NCBI GenBank assembly: GCA_963766505.1
Contig: CAVYAL010000004.1
Span: forward strand, 62,001-126,000
Direction of reading: 5' to 3'
Origin: DATIRA01 sp963766505
Lineage (GTDB): Bacteria > Pseudomonadota > Gammaproteobacteria > Steroidobacterales > Steroidobacteraceae
Length of the DNA: 64,000 bases
Below the pieces are notes generated by a model. It was not told the origin of the DNA and searched no databases. It was given only the letters and a program-made list of their open reading frames with translations. The position numbers and the translations under genes were made by a program. Below are positions 1-8,788 of this stretch, piece by piece. Positions within the stretch are counted from its first letter, which is position 1. Every line of letters starts with the position of its first letter.

Positions 1-1294
1 GGTAGATCTTCTGTTCCTCGAACAGTGCCAGTGCATCTCCGAGCTGGTGCAGCGTCGCGCGGATGTTCCGGCCCACCAGGCTCACGGCAGCACAGGGACC
101 GATCACCTCGACGCGACAGATCCGCGAGAGCTCGCCGATCAGCCCCTCGATCGTCCGGCTGTCGAGTGCGTTGGCCGCAGGGTCGAGCGACACGGTCACG
201 TTGGTCTCGGAGGTGGATACCAGGTCCACCGACAGTCCGCGCCGCTTGAACACGGCAAAGGCGTCCGCGAGGAATCCCACCTGGTGCCACATGCCGAGCG
301 TTTCCATGGTCACGAGCGTGATGCCCTTCTTCGTCGTGACCGCCTTGACCCTCGCGCCACCGTCGCCGCCGGTCGCGGTGATGACGGTGCCCGCGAGATC
401 CGGCATCTGCGTCGCATGGATCGACAGCGGAATGGCGTATTGCTTCACGGGCAGGATGCAGCGCGGATGCAGCACCTTGGCACCGCTGCTCGCGATCTCC
501 TGCGCCTCGTCATAGTCCAGCGACTTCAGCAGCCGCGAGTTGGGCACCGTGCGGGGGTTCGCGGTGAACATCCCCGGCACGTCGGTCCAGATCTCGAGCC
601 GACGCGCCGAGAGCTTGGCGGCCAGGTAACTGGCCGAGGTGTCGGAGCCACCCCGCCCGAGCAGTATCGTGTCGCCCTGCTCGTTGCTCGCGATGAACCC
701 TTGCGTGACGAAGACCCGGCCGGTCCGGGCCAGGCTGCGCTGCAGCGCCGGATCGGGCTCGAAGCCACAGGCCGCCGCAAGGTAGCTCGCGCGCTCCGAG
801 GCGCCCTGCCGCGCATCGGCATGCAGGATCTTGCGGGCGTCGAGCCAGTGAGGGTCGAGGCCCTCCCCTTGCAGGAACGCGGCGCCCAGCCGGGTCGCCA
901 TCAGCTCGCCGGTCGCCATCACCCTGGCACGCAGGCGATCGCTCACCTCGCCGATCAGCTGGATCCCGGCCGCCGTACGCCGCAACTCGGAGAAATGACG
1001 TTCGAGTTCCCCGAGATCGGACACGGCGAGGTCGCGCGCGAGATCGCGGTGGCGCTGCTCGATCTGCGCCATGACCGGCTCCCAGTCACCGCTCAGCGCC
1101 TTGTCGAGCAGCTGCTCGAGACGGTCGGTGATTCCGGAGAGCGCCGAGTGCACCAGTACAGTGCGCATACCGTCGTTCAGGCGTGCCCTGACGACCGACG
1201 AGATGCTCCGCCAGTTGCTGACGCTGGACACGCTCGTGCCGCCGAACTTCAGCACGACCCACGGGGAATCGGGATTGCTAGCCATTGAATTCAT
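1..1294 (-). CDS. lysC: Aspartate kinase, N-terminal part of a probable bifunctional aspartokinase/diaminopimelate decarboxylase (partial)
   Basis: Catalyses phosphorylation of L-aspartate, the first step to lysine, threonine and methionine. The frame opens with an ATP-binding LKFGGTSVS motif near residue 15, then HSALSGITDRL, LGRGGSDTSA and WTDVPGMF, typical of aspartokinase, followed by ACT-type regulatory sequence (VSTSETNVTVSLD). It is still open at base 1, ending in ALFEEQKIY. From family memory this sequence, including the NWRSI segment after the ATP loop, resembles the Xanthomonas-type fusion in which diaminopimelate decarboxylase follows; that half would lie outside the window. Two in-frame ATGs (1294 and 1285) are possible starts; neither has a strong Shine-Dalgarno. 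Confidence 0.93.
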   Translation of the reverse strand, partial: MNSMASNPDSPWVVLKFGGTSVSSVSNWRSISSVVRARLNDGMRTVLVHSALSGITDRLEQLLDKALSGDWEPVMAQIEQRHRDLARDLAVSDLGELERHFSELRRTAAGIQLIGEVSDRLRARVMATGELMATRLGAAFLQGEGLDPHWLDARKILHADARQGASERASYLAAACGFEPDPALQRSLARTGRVFVTQGFIASNEQGDTILLGRGGSDTSASYLAAKLSARRLEIWTDVPGMFTANPRTVPNSRLLKSLDYDEAQEIASSGAKVLHPRCILPVKQYAIPLSIHATQMPDLAGTVITATGGDGGARVKAVTTKKGITLVTMETLGMWHQVGFLADAFAVFKRRGLSVDLVSTSETNVTVSLDPAANALDSRTIEGLIGELSRICRVEVIGPCAAVSLVGRNIRATLHQLGDALALFEEQKIY

Positions 1295-1411
1295 CCGCTT
1301 GCGACGCAGCGAGCCGGCGGCGTCTTAACTGGCAATGGACCCTGACTTCGAACGAGCGCCGCGACCGGCGCCGATGCACGGCCTGTCAGGAACGACCGGA
1401 CGCCCGAAGAC

Positions 1412-1621
1412 TCAAGTGTCCTCGAAGTAATCCTGCAGCTGCTTGCGCAGGCGCCGCTCGGCAAGCACGTCCTCGAGCTTGCTCCAGGCCGCCTTGCCGC
1501 GCTTGGTCACCTGCTGCGGCTTTCGGCGATCCACCCGGTCGATGAAGCGGTCGAAATCTTCCTCTTCCGCCTGGACGGTGAAGTCGCCGTCGAGATCGAA
1601 TTGTTCCTCGTCTCTTTCCAT
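1412..1621 (-). CDS. Small conserved acidic/basic protein, PA3496-like
   Basis: A 69-residue protein with an acidic N-terminal half and a basic C-terminal half (KAAWSKLEDVLAERRLRKQL, then acidic DYFEDT). It has no signal peptide or membrane segment. The C-terminal part looks like the small PA3496 family of gammaproteobacteria, which some databases call a putative envelope integrity protein; this match is from memory. It has its own good promoter (see 1688-1715) with a leader of about 60 bases, which supports it being real despite its size. No biochemical function can be assigned. Confidence 0.7.
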   Translation of the reverse strand: MERDEEQFDLDGDFTVQAEEEDFDRFIDRVDRRKPQQVTKRGKAAWSKLEDVLAERRLRKQLQDYFEDT

Positions 1622-1687
1622 TTAGCAGCCCTGAGAAAACCCAGAGATTTCAAGGCGCTGACGAATTTGCCAGGCGCAAGGCTGCGA

Positions 1688-1715
1688 ACTATATCTGAAC
1701 CGCCGGCCATCTCAA
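1688..1715 (-). promoter_or_regulatory. Sigma70-type promoter for the PA3496-like gene
   Basis: On the minus strand a TTGAGA -35 box (1710-1715) is separated by 16 bases from a TATAGT -10 box (1688-1693). Predicted transcription start is near 1681, about 60 bases before the ATG at 1621. Confidence 0.55.
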
Positions 1716-1841
1716 CATTTCTTTGCTGCACCGCCGCGCCAGCCCGGCTTCCCGACCGGCCGCTTGGCGTCCTGATTCGAGCACGGCGAGCCGTGGCAGA
1801 TTCTTCGCGGTTTTTATTCTTTATTAATTAATGCTTTACAG

Positions 1842-2663
1842 CTATTTCTGAACAATGTTGACAGGTGCTCCACGGTCCAGACCCAGCCCTTCGGCTGCGC
1901 TTCGCTCCGCGCGGGCAATCTCGACGACGCCAAAGGAATTGACCAGTGCCAGATAGTCGCCGGGGCGTGCGTCCGAGTAGGTCCGCCTGAGCGGCAACTC
2001 GTGTCCCCCGGCACGCACGACCGGGTTCGAGACCTGCGCGAGCAGCTCGCGGTCGATGTTCGTCAGCAGGTTGCCGAAGTGATCGACGGTGACGACCACG
2101 CCGGAGATGCCACCTGGACCCGCTACCGGATCGTCGAGCCATCCCGGGATCAGCTCGGCCACGACCGGTCCGAGCTCGTCGGCAGCCAGCCGCCCTGCCG
2201 CGATTTCGGCTGCCAGCGGCGCGAATACGTCACGGCCGTGAAAGGTAGCGCTCGGCCGCGATGCGCCGACGCGTTCGAGCACGGTCGCGTCCACGTGTCG
2301 CAGCACGCATTGATCGGCCCTCGCGACGACGGTGGCCAGCAGCCCGTTGTCCGGCGCAAGGAACAGGTGGCCGTCGGCCTCGACCGCGGCGAATTGCCGC
2401 GAGCTTCCGACGCCGGGGTCCACTACGGCCACGTGCACCGTGCCCGCGGGGAAATAAGCGTAACAACGCGCCAGCCAGAAACCGGCCTCCGCTGGCCAGT
2501 GCGCGCGGATCTCGTGCGTCAGGTCCACGATCCGCAGCTGCGGAAATCTGCCCAGCATGCGGCCCTTCATCACGCCGACGAACGGGTCATGAGTTCCGAA
2601 GTCGGTCGTCAGCGTGACCAGACCGCATGCGGAGAAATCAGCTGCAGGCGGGCTCGTGCTCAC
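1842..2663 (-). CDS. SAM hydrolase / SAM hydroxide adenosyltransferase family protein (DUF62)
   Basis: Members of this family hydrolyse S-adenosylmethionine to adenosine and methionine; the fold is shared with SAM fluorinase and chlorinase. Seen here: TLTTDFGTHDPFVG at the N-terminus, VVDPGVGSSRQ (catalytic Asp and the Arg region), FLAPDNGLL, and FHGRDVFAP (His of the catalytic triad), then a C-terminal domain with DHFGNLLTN. The frame is open back to 2747, but a GTG at 2663 has a well-placed GGAG about five bases upstream and gives the family's usual short N-terminus (273 aa), so I prefer it. It is divergent from the histidine phosphatase gene. The physiological role in bacteria is unclear. 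Confidence 0.88.
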   Translation of the reverse strand: MSTSPPAADFSACGLVTLTTDFGTHDPFVGVMKGRMLGRFPQLRIVDLTHEIRAHWPAEAGFWLARCYAYFPAGTVHVAVVDPGVGSSRQFAAVEADGHLFLAPDNGLLATVVARADQCVLRHVDATVLERVGASRPSATFHGRDVFAPLAAEIAAGRLAADELGPVVAELIPGWLDDPVAGPGGISGVVVTVDHFGNLLTNIDRELLAQVSNPVVRAGGHELPLRRTYSDARPGDYLALVNSFGVVEIARAERSAAEGLGLDRGAPVNIVQK

Positions 2664-2761
2664 GGCAACTCCGGCGCAGGGGGCATCCGGGAAGGTTAAA
2701 CTCACGATGGCAGCATCGTCACGCTCCGCGAAGCTGCCCGAGCACAACGCCCGCCCCGCCG

Positions 2762-3433
2762 ATGCCCTACGTATATCTCGTCAGACATGCCCAGCCCGAT
2801 TTCGCGGGCGACTACGACTCCATCACGGAGCTCGGCCGCCGGCAGTCCGAGTGGCTGGGCGAGCATTTCCGGCAGCGCGGCCTGCATTTCGAGCGCACGT
2901 TCTGCGGCAGCCTTCGCCGCCAGGTGGATACGCTGGCCGGCATCGCCGGTGCGCTCGGCTCATCGGTCACGCCTCAGGTCGATCCGCGGCTCAACGAGTA
3001 CGACGCGACCGCGCTGATCCGCAACTTCTCCGCAGCAACCGACCAGGCGCTGCGGGCCGCCGGGGACCGCCGGGCGTACTTCGCCGCCGTCCGCGAGGCC
3101 CTGCTCGGCTGGGCTTCCGCCGGGACGTCCGACGGACGCAGCGAATCCTGGTCGGAATTCGGTGCAAGGGCGCGCGCTGCACTCGCGGACGCCTGCCATG
3201 GCCTCGGCAGCGACTCGCCAGTGCTCGTGGTCAGCTCCGGGGGAATCATCGGGCGGCTGGTCGCGGACACGCTCGGCGCCGGCGCCGACTCTGCGATACA
3301 GCTCAACCTGCAGACGCGCAACACCGGCATCACCGAGATCGCGGTCGGACGCTCCGCCTCACGCGTGGTGAGTTTCAATGCGGTGCCGCACCTCGAGCGC
3401 CCGGATCGGGCTGCTGCGATCACGCACTCCTGA
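2762..3433 (+). CDS. Histidine phosphatase family protein
   Basis: A 223-residue phosphoglycerate-mutase-like phosphatase. The N-terminal YLVRHAQPDF carries the phosphohistidine acceptor in an RHA/RHG motif. A late SSGGIIGRL segment takes the place of the second-histidine motif (usually SHG), so the general acid or base His is not obvious there. The ATG at 2762 places the catalytic motif at residue 8, as usual; the longer upstream frame is not needed. The substrate cannot be predicted. It is divergent from the SAM hydrolase gene, with about 100 bases between the two starts for promoters. Confidence 0.82.
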   Translation: MPYVYLVRHAQPDFAGDYDSITELGRRQSEWLGEHFRQRGLHFERTFCGSLRRQVDTLAGIAGALGSSVTPQVDPRLNEYDATALIRNFSAATDQALRAAGDRRAYFAAVREALLGWASAGTSDGRSESWSEFGARARAALADACHGLGSDSPVLVVSSGGIIGRLVADTLGAGADSAIQLNLQTRNTGITEIAVGRSASRVVSFNAVPHLERPDRAAAITHS

Positions 3434-3451
3434 GCCGGCGAATACCGTGGC

Positions 3452-4390
3452 TCAGATCCGCCCGACCAGTGCGGCGAGGCTCCGCGTATCGATGCCACGG
3501 GCTTTCTGGGCGATCGCTTCCGCATAGCCAGGAGCCAGCCCGCGCGCCTCGGCCAGCAGGTCTGCGAAAGCGGTCTTCAGCGACTGCGCGTCCATGTTCC
3601 GGCCGCCCGCGTAGTAGCGCTGCGCGATCCGGCCGATTGCATAGGTGGTGGCAAAGCTCATGCCGGAGCTCGCCGCCTGGCGGCCCACGGCCCGGCCCAG
3701 GCCGCCGCCGAGTCCGCCCAGCACGCCGCCCAGCAGCTTTCGACCGAATTGCTCGACATACTGGGACGTCAGTCCTGCGCCGAGCGTGGCGATGAAGTCC
3801 CGCGCATGGCTGCGGTCCATCTCGTATCCATAGGACCGTCCGATCCGGTACACCAGTCGCATCTGCAGCGGGATGATCGCCAGCGAGGCCATCGTCTCCG
3901 GGAGCAACTCCAGCGCGGCATTGGTGACCGACGCGTTCATGATCAGCTGGTCGAGCTCTTCGCGAGACAGCGTGCCACGCCCCATTACGGTGCCGGTCGC
4001 CGCAGGCGCCGTGGCGGCCGCGGCCACCTCGTCGGCCTCGCGGTTCAACTCCTGCGCCGAGGCCAGCGGCAACTCGAGCGCCGCAGCCAGCTCGGAAAGA
4101 AAGCCAGACTCGCTCGCAAGCCTTGCGCCGTCGGCCTCTACGACGCCTACGGCCATTTCATACGCCAGTCGCCGCATCCCCGGCTCGGGCAAGGCAGCGG
4201 CGAGCCGCGCGAGGTCAGGCTTGGACAGCAGCACTTCCCGGTAAAGGCCGGGCAGGTCGACACTGGTCTCGGTGCCCAGCGCTTCAGCGACCCGCTTCAC
4301 GGCCTCGCGCTCGCGGTCGTCCTTCATTCCGTCGGCGAAGGCAGCGAGCAGTGCGATCTGCAGGATGGACCTGGACTGTTCGGGCGTCAT
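3452..4390 (-). CDS. TerB-like tellurite resistance/DUF533-type protein
   Basis: A 312-residue protein. Residues about 1-115 form a TerB-like helical domain: LLAAFADGMKDDREREAVKRV carries the acidic motif of TerB/DUF533 proteins. The second half is rich in Gly and Ala (LGGVLGGLGGGLG) with short hydrophobic stretches that could associate with membrane, resembling the YcjF/DUF697-like domain (MRLVYRIGRSYGYEMD, AIGRIAQRYY). The start at MTPEQSRS is chosen because further extension would run into tRNA-Pro. Function is not established; tellurite resistance is only a family label. Confidence 0.75.
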   Translation of the reverse strand: MTPEQSRSILQIALLAAFADGMKDDREREAVKRVAEALGTETSVDLPGLYREVLLSKPDLARLAAALPEPGMRRLAYEMAVGVVEADGARLASESGFLSELAAALELPLASAQELNREADEVAAAATAPAATGTVMGRGTLSREELDQLIMNASVTNAALELLPETMASLAIIPLQMRLVYRIGRSYGYEMDRSHARDFIATLGAGLTSQYVEQFGRKLLGGVLGGLGGGLGRAVGRQAASSGMSFATTYAIGRIAQRYYAGGRNMDAQSLKTAFADLLAEARGLAPGYAEAIAQKARGIDTRSLAALVGRI

Positions 4391-4438
4391 TGAGATCGGG
4401 CTCCTGGGGTTACGGGCCAGCGGCAACCCGTCGGGAAC

Positions 4439-4515
4439 TGGTCGGAGCGCCGAGATTCGAACTCGGGACCCCTTGCACCCCATGCAAGTGCGCTACCAGA
4501 CTGCGCCACGCTCCG
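4439..4515 (-). tRNA. tRNA-Pro(GGG)
   Basis: Minus-strand cloverleaf with 7-bp acceptor stem CGGAGCG/CGCTCCG, anticodon stem CTTGC/GCAAG enclosing ATGGGGT (anticodon GGG), a T arm with GTTCGAATC, discriminator A and genomically encoded CCA (4439-4441). It lies just downstream of the merR-like gene on the same strand, an arrangement also known in Pseudomonas. Confidence 0.95.
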
Positions 4516-4628
4516 ACCGGCGGCGATTATAGCGGATCGTGGACCACGGGTAGCGGATAGTGCACTTCGTCACTGCGTGCCACCGCAAGCGCCTGATTGG
4601 TCCGCTGCCCGGTTGACCGCGAGCCGCG

Positions 4629-4985
4629 TCAGCGCCGCAGGATCTTCAGCAGTTCCTCGAGCTCCGTGCGCATCTGCCGCACCAGCTGCTGGGACTGGGT
4701 CACGTCCTCGCGGGCTTCCTGGCCGTCGAGCCGGTTACGTGCTCCGCCGATCGTGAAACCCTGGTCGTAGAGCAGCGCCCGGATCTGGCGAATCACCAGC
4801 ACGTCCTGCCGCTGGTAGTAGCGGCGGTTGCCGCGACGCTTGACGGGCTTGAGTTGCGGGAATTCCTGTTCCCAGTAGCGCAGCACGTGTGGCTTGACGC
4901 CGCACAGTTCGCTGACTTCGCCGATCGTGAAGTAACGCTTGCCGGGAATTGCCGGCAGTTCGTCGTTATTGCCCGGTTCCAGCAT
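4629..4985 (-). CDS. MerR family transcriptional regulator
   Basis: A 118-residue protein. Residues about 17-85 are a MerR winged helix-turn-helix (YFTIGEVSELCGVKPHVLRYW, with the RRGNRRYY wing). The C-terminal part is a short coiled coil (QLVRQMRTELEELLKIL) without a metal- or drug-binding extension. This compact type is regularly found directly after ihfA in gammaproteobacteria. Its start overlaps the end of ihfA by 20 bases, suggesting translational coupling. Targets are unknown. Confidence 0.9.
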   Translation of the reverse strand: MLEPGNNDELPAIPGKRYFTIGEVSELCGVKPHVLRYWEQEFPQLKPVKRRGNRRYYQRQDVLVIRQIRALLYDQGFTIGGARNRLDGQEAREDVTQSQQLVRQMRTELEELLKILRR

Positions 4986-5265
4986 AGGCCTCCACCCGAG
5001 TCTTGAGCTTCTGGCCAGGGCGGAACGTCACGACGCGGCGCGCGCTGATCGGGATTTCCTCACCGGTCTTGGGATTGCGGCCCGGACGCTGGTTTTTCTG
5101 ACGAAGGTCGAAGTTCCCGAATCCCGAGAGCTTCACCTGCTCGCCGTCCGCCAGCGACGCGCGCAATTGCTCGAAGAAGAGGTCCACGAGCTCGCGAGCC
5201 TCCCGCTTGTTGAGGCCCAGCTGGTCGAACAGCGCCTCCGCAATTTCAGCCTTGGTCAATGCCAT
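4966..5265 (-). CDS. ihfA: Integration host factor subunit alpha
   Basis: A 99-residue nucleoid protein that bends DNA as a heterodimer with IhfB (also in this window). It begins MALTKAEIAEALFDQLGLNK and holds the DNA-binding arm GRNPKTGEEIPISARRVVTF with the conserved intercalating proline. It starts one base after the pheT stop and its end overlaps the merR-like gene, completing the classical pheST-ihfA operon. Confidence 0.97.
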   Translation of the reverse strand: MALTKAEIAEALFDQLGLNKREARELVDLFFEQLRASLADGEQVKLSGFGNFDLRQKNQRPGRNPKTGEEIPISARRVVTFRPGQKLKTRVEAYAGTGQ

Positions 5266-5266
5266 C

Positions 5267-7648
5267 TTATTTGTCTCGTATCGTGGCTTGGCACTCCCGT
5301 CCCAGGTCGGTTACGACCCGCGCCACGACGGCATCTGATTCATCGTCGGTAAGGGTGCGCGAAACATCCTGCAAATTCAAGCCTATTGCGACGCTCTTGC
5401 AGCCGGGCTCGATACCTTGCCCGCGATAGATGTCGAACACGACGAGGTCCGTGAGCAGCCCACCCGCCGCCGCTCGAATGACCGCAAGAAGATCCGCGAC
5501 CGGGACCGTCTCCGCAACGACGACCGCGAGGTCGCGCCGGACGGACGGAAAGCGCGAGATCTCGCGATAGTGCGGCAGGACCGCGGCCAGTGCTGAGCGA
5601 GTCTCAATCTCGAAAACGACCGCTGAATATGTCAATTCGAGTTCGCGCATCAGCTCCGGATGCAGGCGGCCGATCCAGCCCACGGCGCTGTCGCCGCGCA
5701 ACACGCGTGCACTCTGGCCCGGATGCAGGGCCGGGTGCTGCGCCGGCGCAATGCGGAATTCCGCGGCAGCGCCAGTCATCTGCAGCACCGCTTCGAGGTC
5801 GGCGCGCAGGTCGAAGAAATCGCAGGCCCTGTCGTCGGCTCCCCATTGCTCCGGAAGGTCGGCGCCTCCGGCGATGGCCGCGATCACGGCCACCTCGTTG
5901 AGTTCCCCGTCGGAGACGACGAACTTGCTGCCGCACTCGAACAGGCGCACGCGCGCCTGCTGGCGACGCTGGTTCTCCCGCAGCGCCTGCGCCAGGCCCG
6001 GCCACAGCGACAAGCGCATCGTCGACAGGTCGGCCGCGATCGGATTTGCCAGTGCCAGTGCCGGCTGATCGCCGTGGAACATCCGCTGCAGCGCGGGATC
6101 GACGAAGCTGTAGGTGATGGCTTCGTGGTAACCACGCTGCACCAGCACGTCGGCCGCGGCGTCCTCCGATACCCGCAGCTCGGTGAGCTCCGGCAGCGAG
6201 CGCCGCGCGAGTTCATCCGTCTCGGGCACTTGATCGAATCCATGGATCCTGGCGACTTCCTCGATCAGGTCCTCCTCGATCTCGATGTCGAAACGCCAGC
6301 TGGGAGCCAGGACCTGGAAGCCCGCGTCCGTGGGCTGCGTCTGCATGCCGAGCGAGTCGAGGATCCCGCGTATCCCGGCATCCGCGATCGGTGCGCCGAT
6401 GACGCTGCGAGCCCGGTCGGGACGTAATCGCACGGTCCGCCGGCCGGGCAGCTCGTCCAGCAGCTCGGTCAGTTCCGTCGGTCCTGGCTCGCCGCCGGCC
6501 GCTTCGCAGAGCAGCCGCGTCGCGCGCTCGATGGCGCGCTCCTGGAGCGTCGGGTCCACGCCCCGCTCGAATCGCTGCGACGCGTCGGTCACGAGCCCGT
6601 AGCGACGCCCGCGGCCGGCCACGGAGTCCGGGCTGAAGAACGCGACCTCGAGCAGCACGTCCGAGGTCTGCGGCCCGATCCCGGAATGCTCGCCGCCCAT
6701 GATGCCGGCGAGCCCGATCGGCTTGCTCCGGTCAGCGATGACCATCACCGAGTCATCGAGCTCGATTTCGCGCCCGTCGAGCAGTACCAGGCTCTCGCCG
6801 GACTTCGCGCGTCGCACCACGATGGCGCGGTCCAGCTGTGCCAGGTCGTAGGCGTGCATCGGCTGGCCGAGTTCCAGCATCACGTAGTTGGTGACGTCCA
6901 CGACCGCATTGATCGGTCGCAGGCCAGCCCGGCGCAGTCTCTCCTGCATCCAGAGCGGCGATACCGCGTCCGGCCGGACGCCGCGGATCACCCTGGAGGC
7001 GAACCTGGCACATCCGGCCCCTGGTTCGAGCTCGACCTCGAAACGGTCCTGCACGCGTGGCGACACGCTGCCCGCTCCCGGCGAGAGGAGCCCGACGCCG
7101 GTCAATGCCGCCACCTCGCGAGCCACGCCGAGCATGCTCATGCAATCGCCGCGATTCGGCGTAAGGTTCACGTCGAGAATCTTGTCGTCCAGGGCCAGCG
7201 CGTCGGCGAGCGCCTGACCGGTCTCCAGCTGCCCGGGCAGCTCCATCAGGCCGCTCGCGTCCTCGTAGAGAGCGAGCTCGCGCGCAGAGCAGAGCATCCC
7301 GTGTGATTCGACTCCCCGGAGCCTGGCCCTGCTGATCTGCAGGCCGCCCGGAAGCCGCGCGCCGATCTTCGCCAGCGGCGCCTTGAGCCCGGGCCTGGCA
7401 TTTGGCGCGCCGCAGACGATCTGCAGCGCTTCGCCACCTCCGGAGCCGACGCTGCAGATCTGCAGTGAATCCGCGTCTGGATGCCGCTCGCAGCTCAGTA
7501 TCTCGCCGACCACGACGCCGTCCAGCGGCGGCGCCGCCGGCTCGACCGCCTCGATCTCGAGGCCCGCCATCGTCAGCCGCGCCGCCAGTTCCTCCGCCGG
7601 CGGCACCGCGGTCAGCCATTCACGCAGCCAGGCAACACTCACCCGCAT
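5267..7648 (-). CDS. pheT: Phenylalanine-tRNA ligase beta subunit
   Basis: A 793-residue subunit of the alpha2beta2 enzyme that charges tRNA-Phe. Domains in order: N-terminal B1, EMAP/OB tRNA-binding domain (about residues 40-150, VVVGEILSCERHPDADSL), B3/B4 editing region, B5 domain (RTVRLRPDRA), the catalytic-like core (FERGVDPTL earlier, then EDLIEEVARIHGFD) and a C-terminal ferredoxin-like anticodon-binding domain (FPSVRRDLAVVV). The length matches E. coli PheT. The ATG at 7648 starts with MRVSVAWLREWL, as in the family. pheS lies 17 bases upstream. Confidence 0.97.
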   Translation of the reverse strand: MRVSVAWLREWLTAVPPAEELAARLTMAGLEIEAVEPAAPPLDGVVVGEILSCERHPDADSLQICSVGSGGGEALQIVCGAPNARPGLKAPLAKIGARLPGGLQISRARLRGVESHGMLCSARELALYEDASGLMELPGQLETGQALADALALDDKILDVNLTPNRGDCMSMLGVAREVAALTGVGLLSPGAGSVSPRVQDRFEVELEPGAGCARFASRVIRGVRPDAVSPLWMQERLRRAGLRPINAVVDVTNYVMLELGQPMHAYDLAQLDRAIVVRRAKSGESLVLLDGREIELDDSVMVIADRSKPIGLAGIMGGEHSGIGPQTSDVLLEVAFFSPDSVAGRGRRYGLVTDASQRFERGVDPTLQERAIERATRLLCEAAGGEPGPTELTELLDELPGRRTVRLRPDRARSVIGAPIADAGIRGILDSLGMQTQPTDAGFQVLAPSWRFDIEIEEDLIEEVARIHGFDQVPETDELARRSLPELTELRVSEDAAADVLVQRGYHEAITYSFVDPALQRMFHGDQPALALANPIAADLSTMRLSLWPGLAQALRENQRRQQARVRLFECGSKFVVSDGELNEVAVIAAIAGGADLPEQWGADDRACDFFDLRADLEAVLQMTGAAAEFRIAPAQHPALHPGQSARVLRGDSAVGWIGRLHPELMRELELTYSAVVFEIETRSALAAVLPHYREISRFPSVRRDLAVVVAETVPVADLLAVIRAAAGGLLTDLVVFDIYRGQGIEPGCKSVAIGLNLQDVSRTLTDDESDAVVARVVTDLGRECQATIRDK

Positions 7649-7665
7649 CGTTCGCTTCCCCCGAC

Positions 7666-8694
7666 TCAGCCGAACTGCCGCAGGAAGCGCAGGTCGTTCT
7701 CGAAATACAGACGGATGTCGTTGACGTTGTAGCGCAGCATCCCGAGCCGCTCGATTCCCATTCCGAATGCATAACCCGTGTAGCGCTCCGAATCGATGCC
7801 GACGTTGGCCAGCACCCTCGGATGCACCATCCCGCAGCCGGCGACCTCGAGCCATCCCGTGCTCTTGCAGACGCGGCAGCCGCGTCCGCTGCAGAAGACG
7901 CACTCGATGTCGACCTCCGCGGAAGGCTCGGTGAACGGAAAGTACGACGGCCGGAAGCGGATACCGAGACGCCGCTCGAAGAAACGCTCGACGAACTGAT
8001 GCAGCGTGGCTTTGAGTTGCGCGAGACTCACGCCCTCATCGACCACGAGCCCCTCCACCTGGTGGAACATCGGGGTATGCGTGTGGTCGGAATCGCAGCG
8101 ATACACGCGGCCCGGCATGATCATCCTGAGCGGCGGCTTCTCACGCAGCATGGCGCGGATCTGCACCGGCGAGGTATGCGTTCGCAGCAGTCGGCCGTCA
8201 GCGAAGTAGAACGTGTCGTGCATCGCACGCGCCGGGTGGTTCTCCGGGATGTTGAGCGCGCCGAAGTTGTGCCAGTCGTCCTCGACCTCGGGCCCCTGCT
8301 CGACGCTGAATCCTGCGCTGCGGAACAGCGCCTCGATCCTGCGGCGCACCCTCGTCACCGGGTGCAGTCCACCCGGGCGCTGACCACGACCGGGCTGTGT
8401 CACGTCGATCCGCTCGGCTTCGATGCTGCGCTCGAGCGCAGCACGCTCGAGCGCGCCCCGGCGATCCTCGATCAGGGCAGAAAGCTCGTCGCGGACCGCG
8501 TTGATTCGCGCCCCGGCATCGCGACGCTGGTCGGGCGGCAGGCCGCCGAGCGACTTGAGCTGGGACGTGATCGCGCCCTTCTTGCCGAAGAGCTCGACCT
8601 TCAGGGCCTCGATCTCGCCCGGATCGCCCGCCGCCTCGATACGCGATCGCGCCTGTGCGGCCAGCCGGTCGAGTTCAGTGATGGAATCGCTCAT
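7666..8694 (-). CDS. pheS: Phenylalanine-tRNA ligase alpha subunit
   Basis: A 342-residue catalytic subunit. An N-terminal coiled coil (about residues 1-90) binds tRNA. The class II core contains HPARAMHDTFY, motif 2 region HTSPVQIRAM, and motif 3 GMGIERLGMLRY. An internal pair of cysteine pairs (CVFCSGRGCRVC) is unusual-looking but known in many PheS. The ATG at 8694 lies only about 20 bases downstream of the U-tract of an intrinsic terminator, so expression must involve read-through or attenuation from rplT. Confidence 0.97.
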   Translation of the reverse strand: MSDSITELDRLAAQARSRIEAAGDPGEIEALKVELFGKKGAITSQLKSLGGLPPDQRRDAGARINAVRDELSALIEDRRGALERAALERSIEAERIDVTQPGRGQRPGGLHPVTRVRRRIEALFRSAGFSVEQGPEVEDDWHNFGALNIPENHPARAMHDTFYFADGRLLRTHTSPVQIRAMLREKPPLRMIMPGRVYRCDSDHTHTPMFHQVEGLVVDEGVSLAQLKATLHQFVERFFERRLGIRFRPSYFPFTEPSAEVDIECVFCSGRGCRVCKSTGWLEVAGCGMVHPRVLANVGIDSERYTGYAFGMGIERLGMLRYNVNDIRLYFENDLRFLRQFG

Positions 8695-8714
8695 GCTGCT
8701 TCGCCGTCTGCTGG

Positions 8715-8750
8715 AAAAAAGAGGCCGGGCCGCTCGCGCGCCCCGGCCTC
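8715..8750 (-). terminator. Intrinsic terminator/attenuator between rplT and pheS
   Basis: On the minus strand a 9-bp GC stem (GAGGCCGGG/CCCGGCCTC, 8742-8750 with 8721-8729) is followed at once by six T residues (8715-8720). There are only about 20 bases between this tract and the pheS ATG, leaving no room for a complete promoter. The position matches the pheST attenuator of enterics. Confidence 0.8.
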
Positions 8751-8765
8751 CACCTTCCGTTGCTG

Positions 8766-8782
8766 CGCGGCGAAGCCGCGCC
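8766..8782 (-). promoter_or_regulatory. Hairpin upstream of the pheS attenuator
   Basis: A 7-bp perfect stem (GCGCGGC/GCCGCGC) with a three-base loop lies between the rplT stop and the terminator. It could be part of an alternative folding switch for the pheST leader, or simply an rplT 3' end structure. Confidence 0.35.
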
Positions 8783-8788
8783 GCAGGT

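Noticed and set aside
47..1288. Plus-strand 413-codon frame opposite aspartokinase
   Set aside because: Shadow of a GC-rich gene; no recognisable domain, while the minus strand is a clear aspartokinase.
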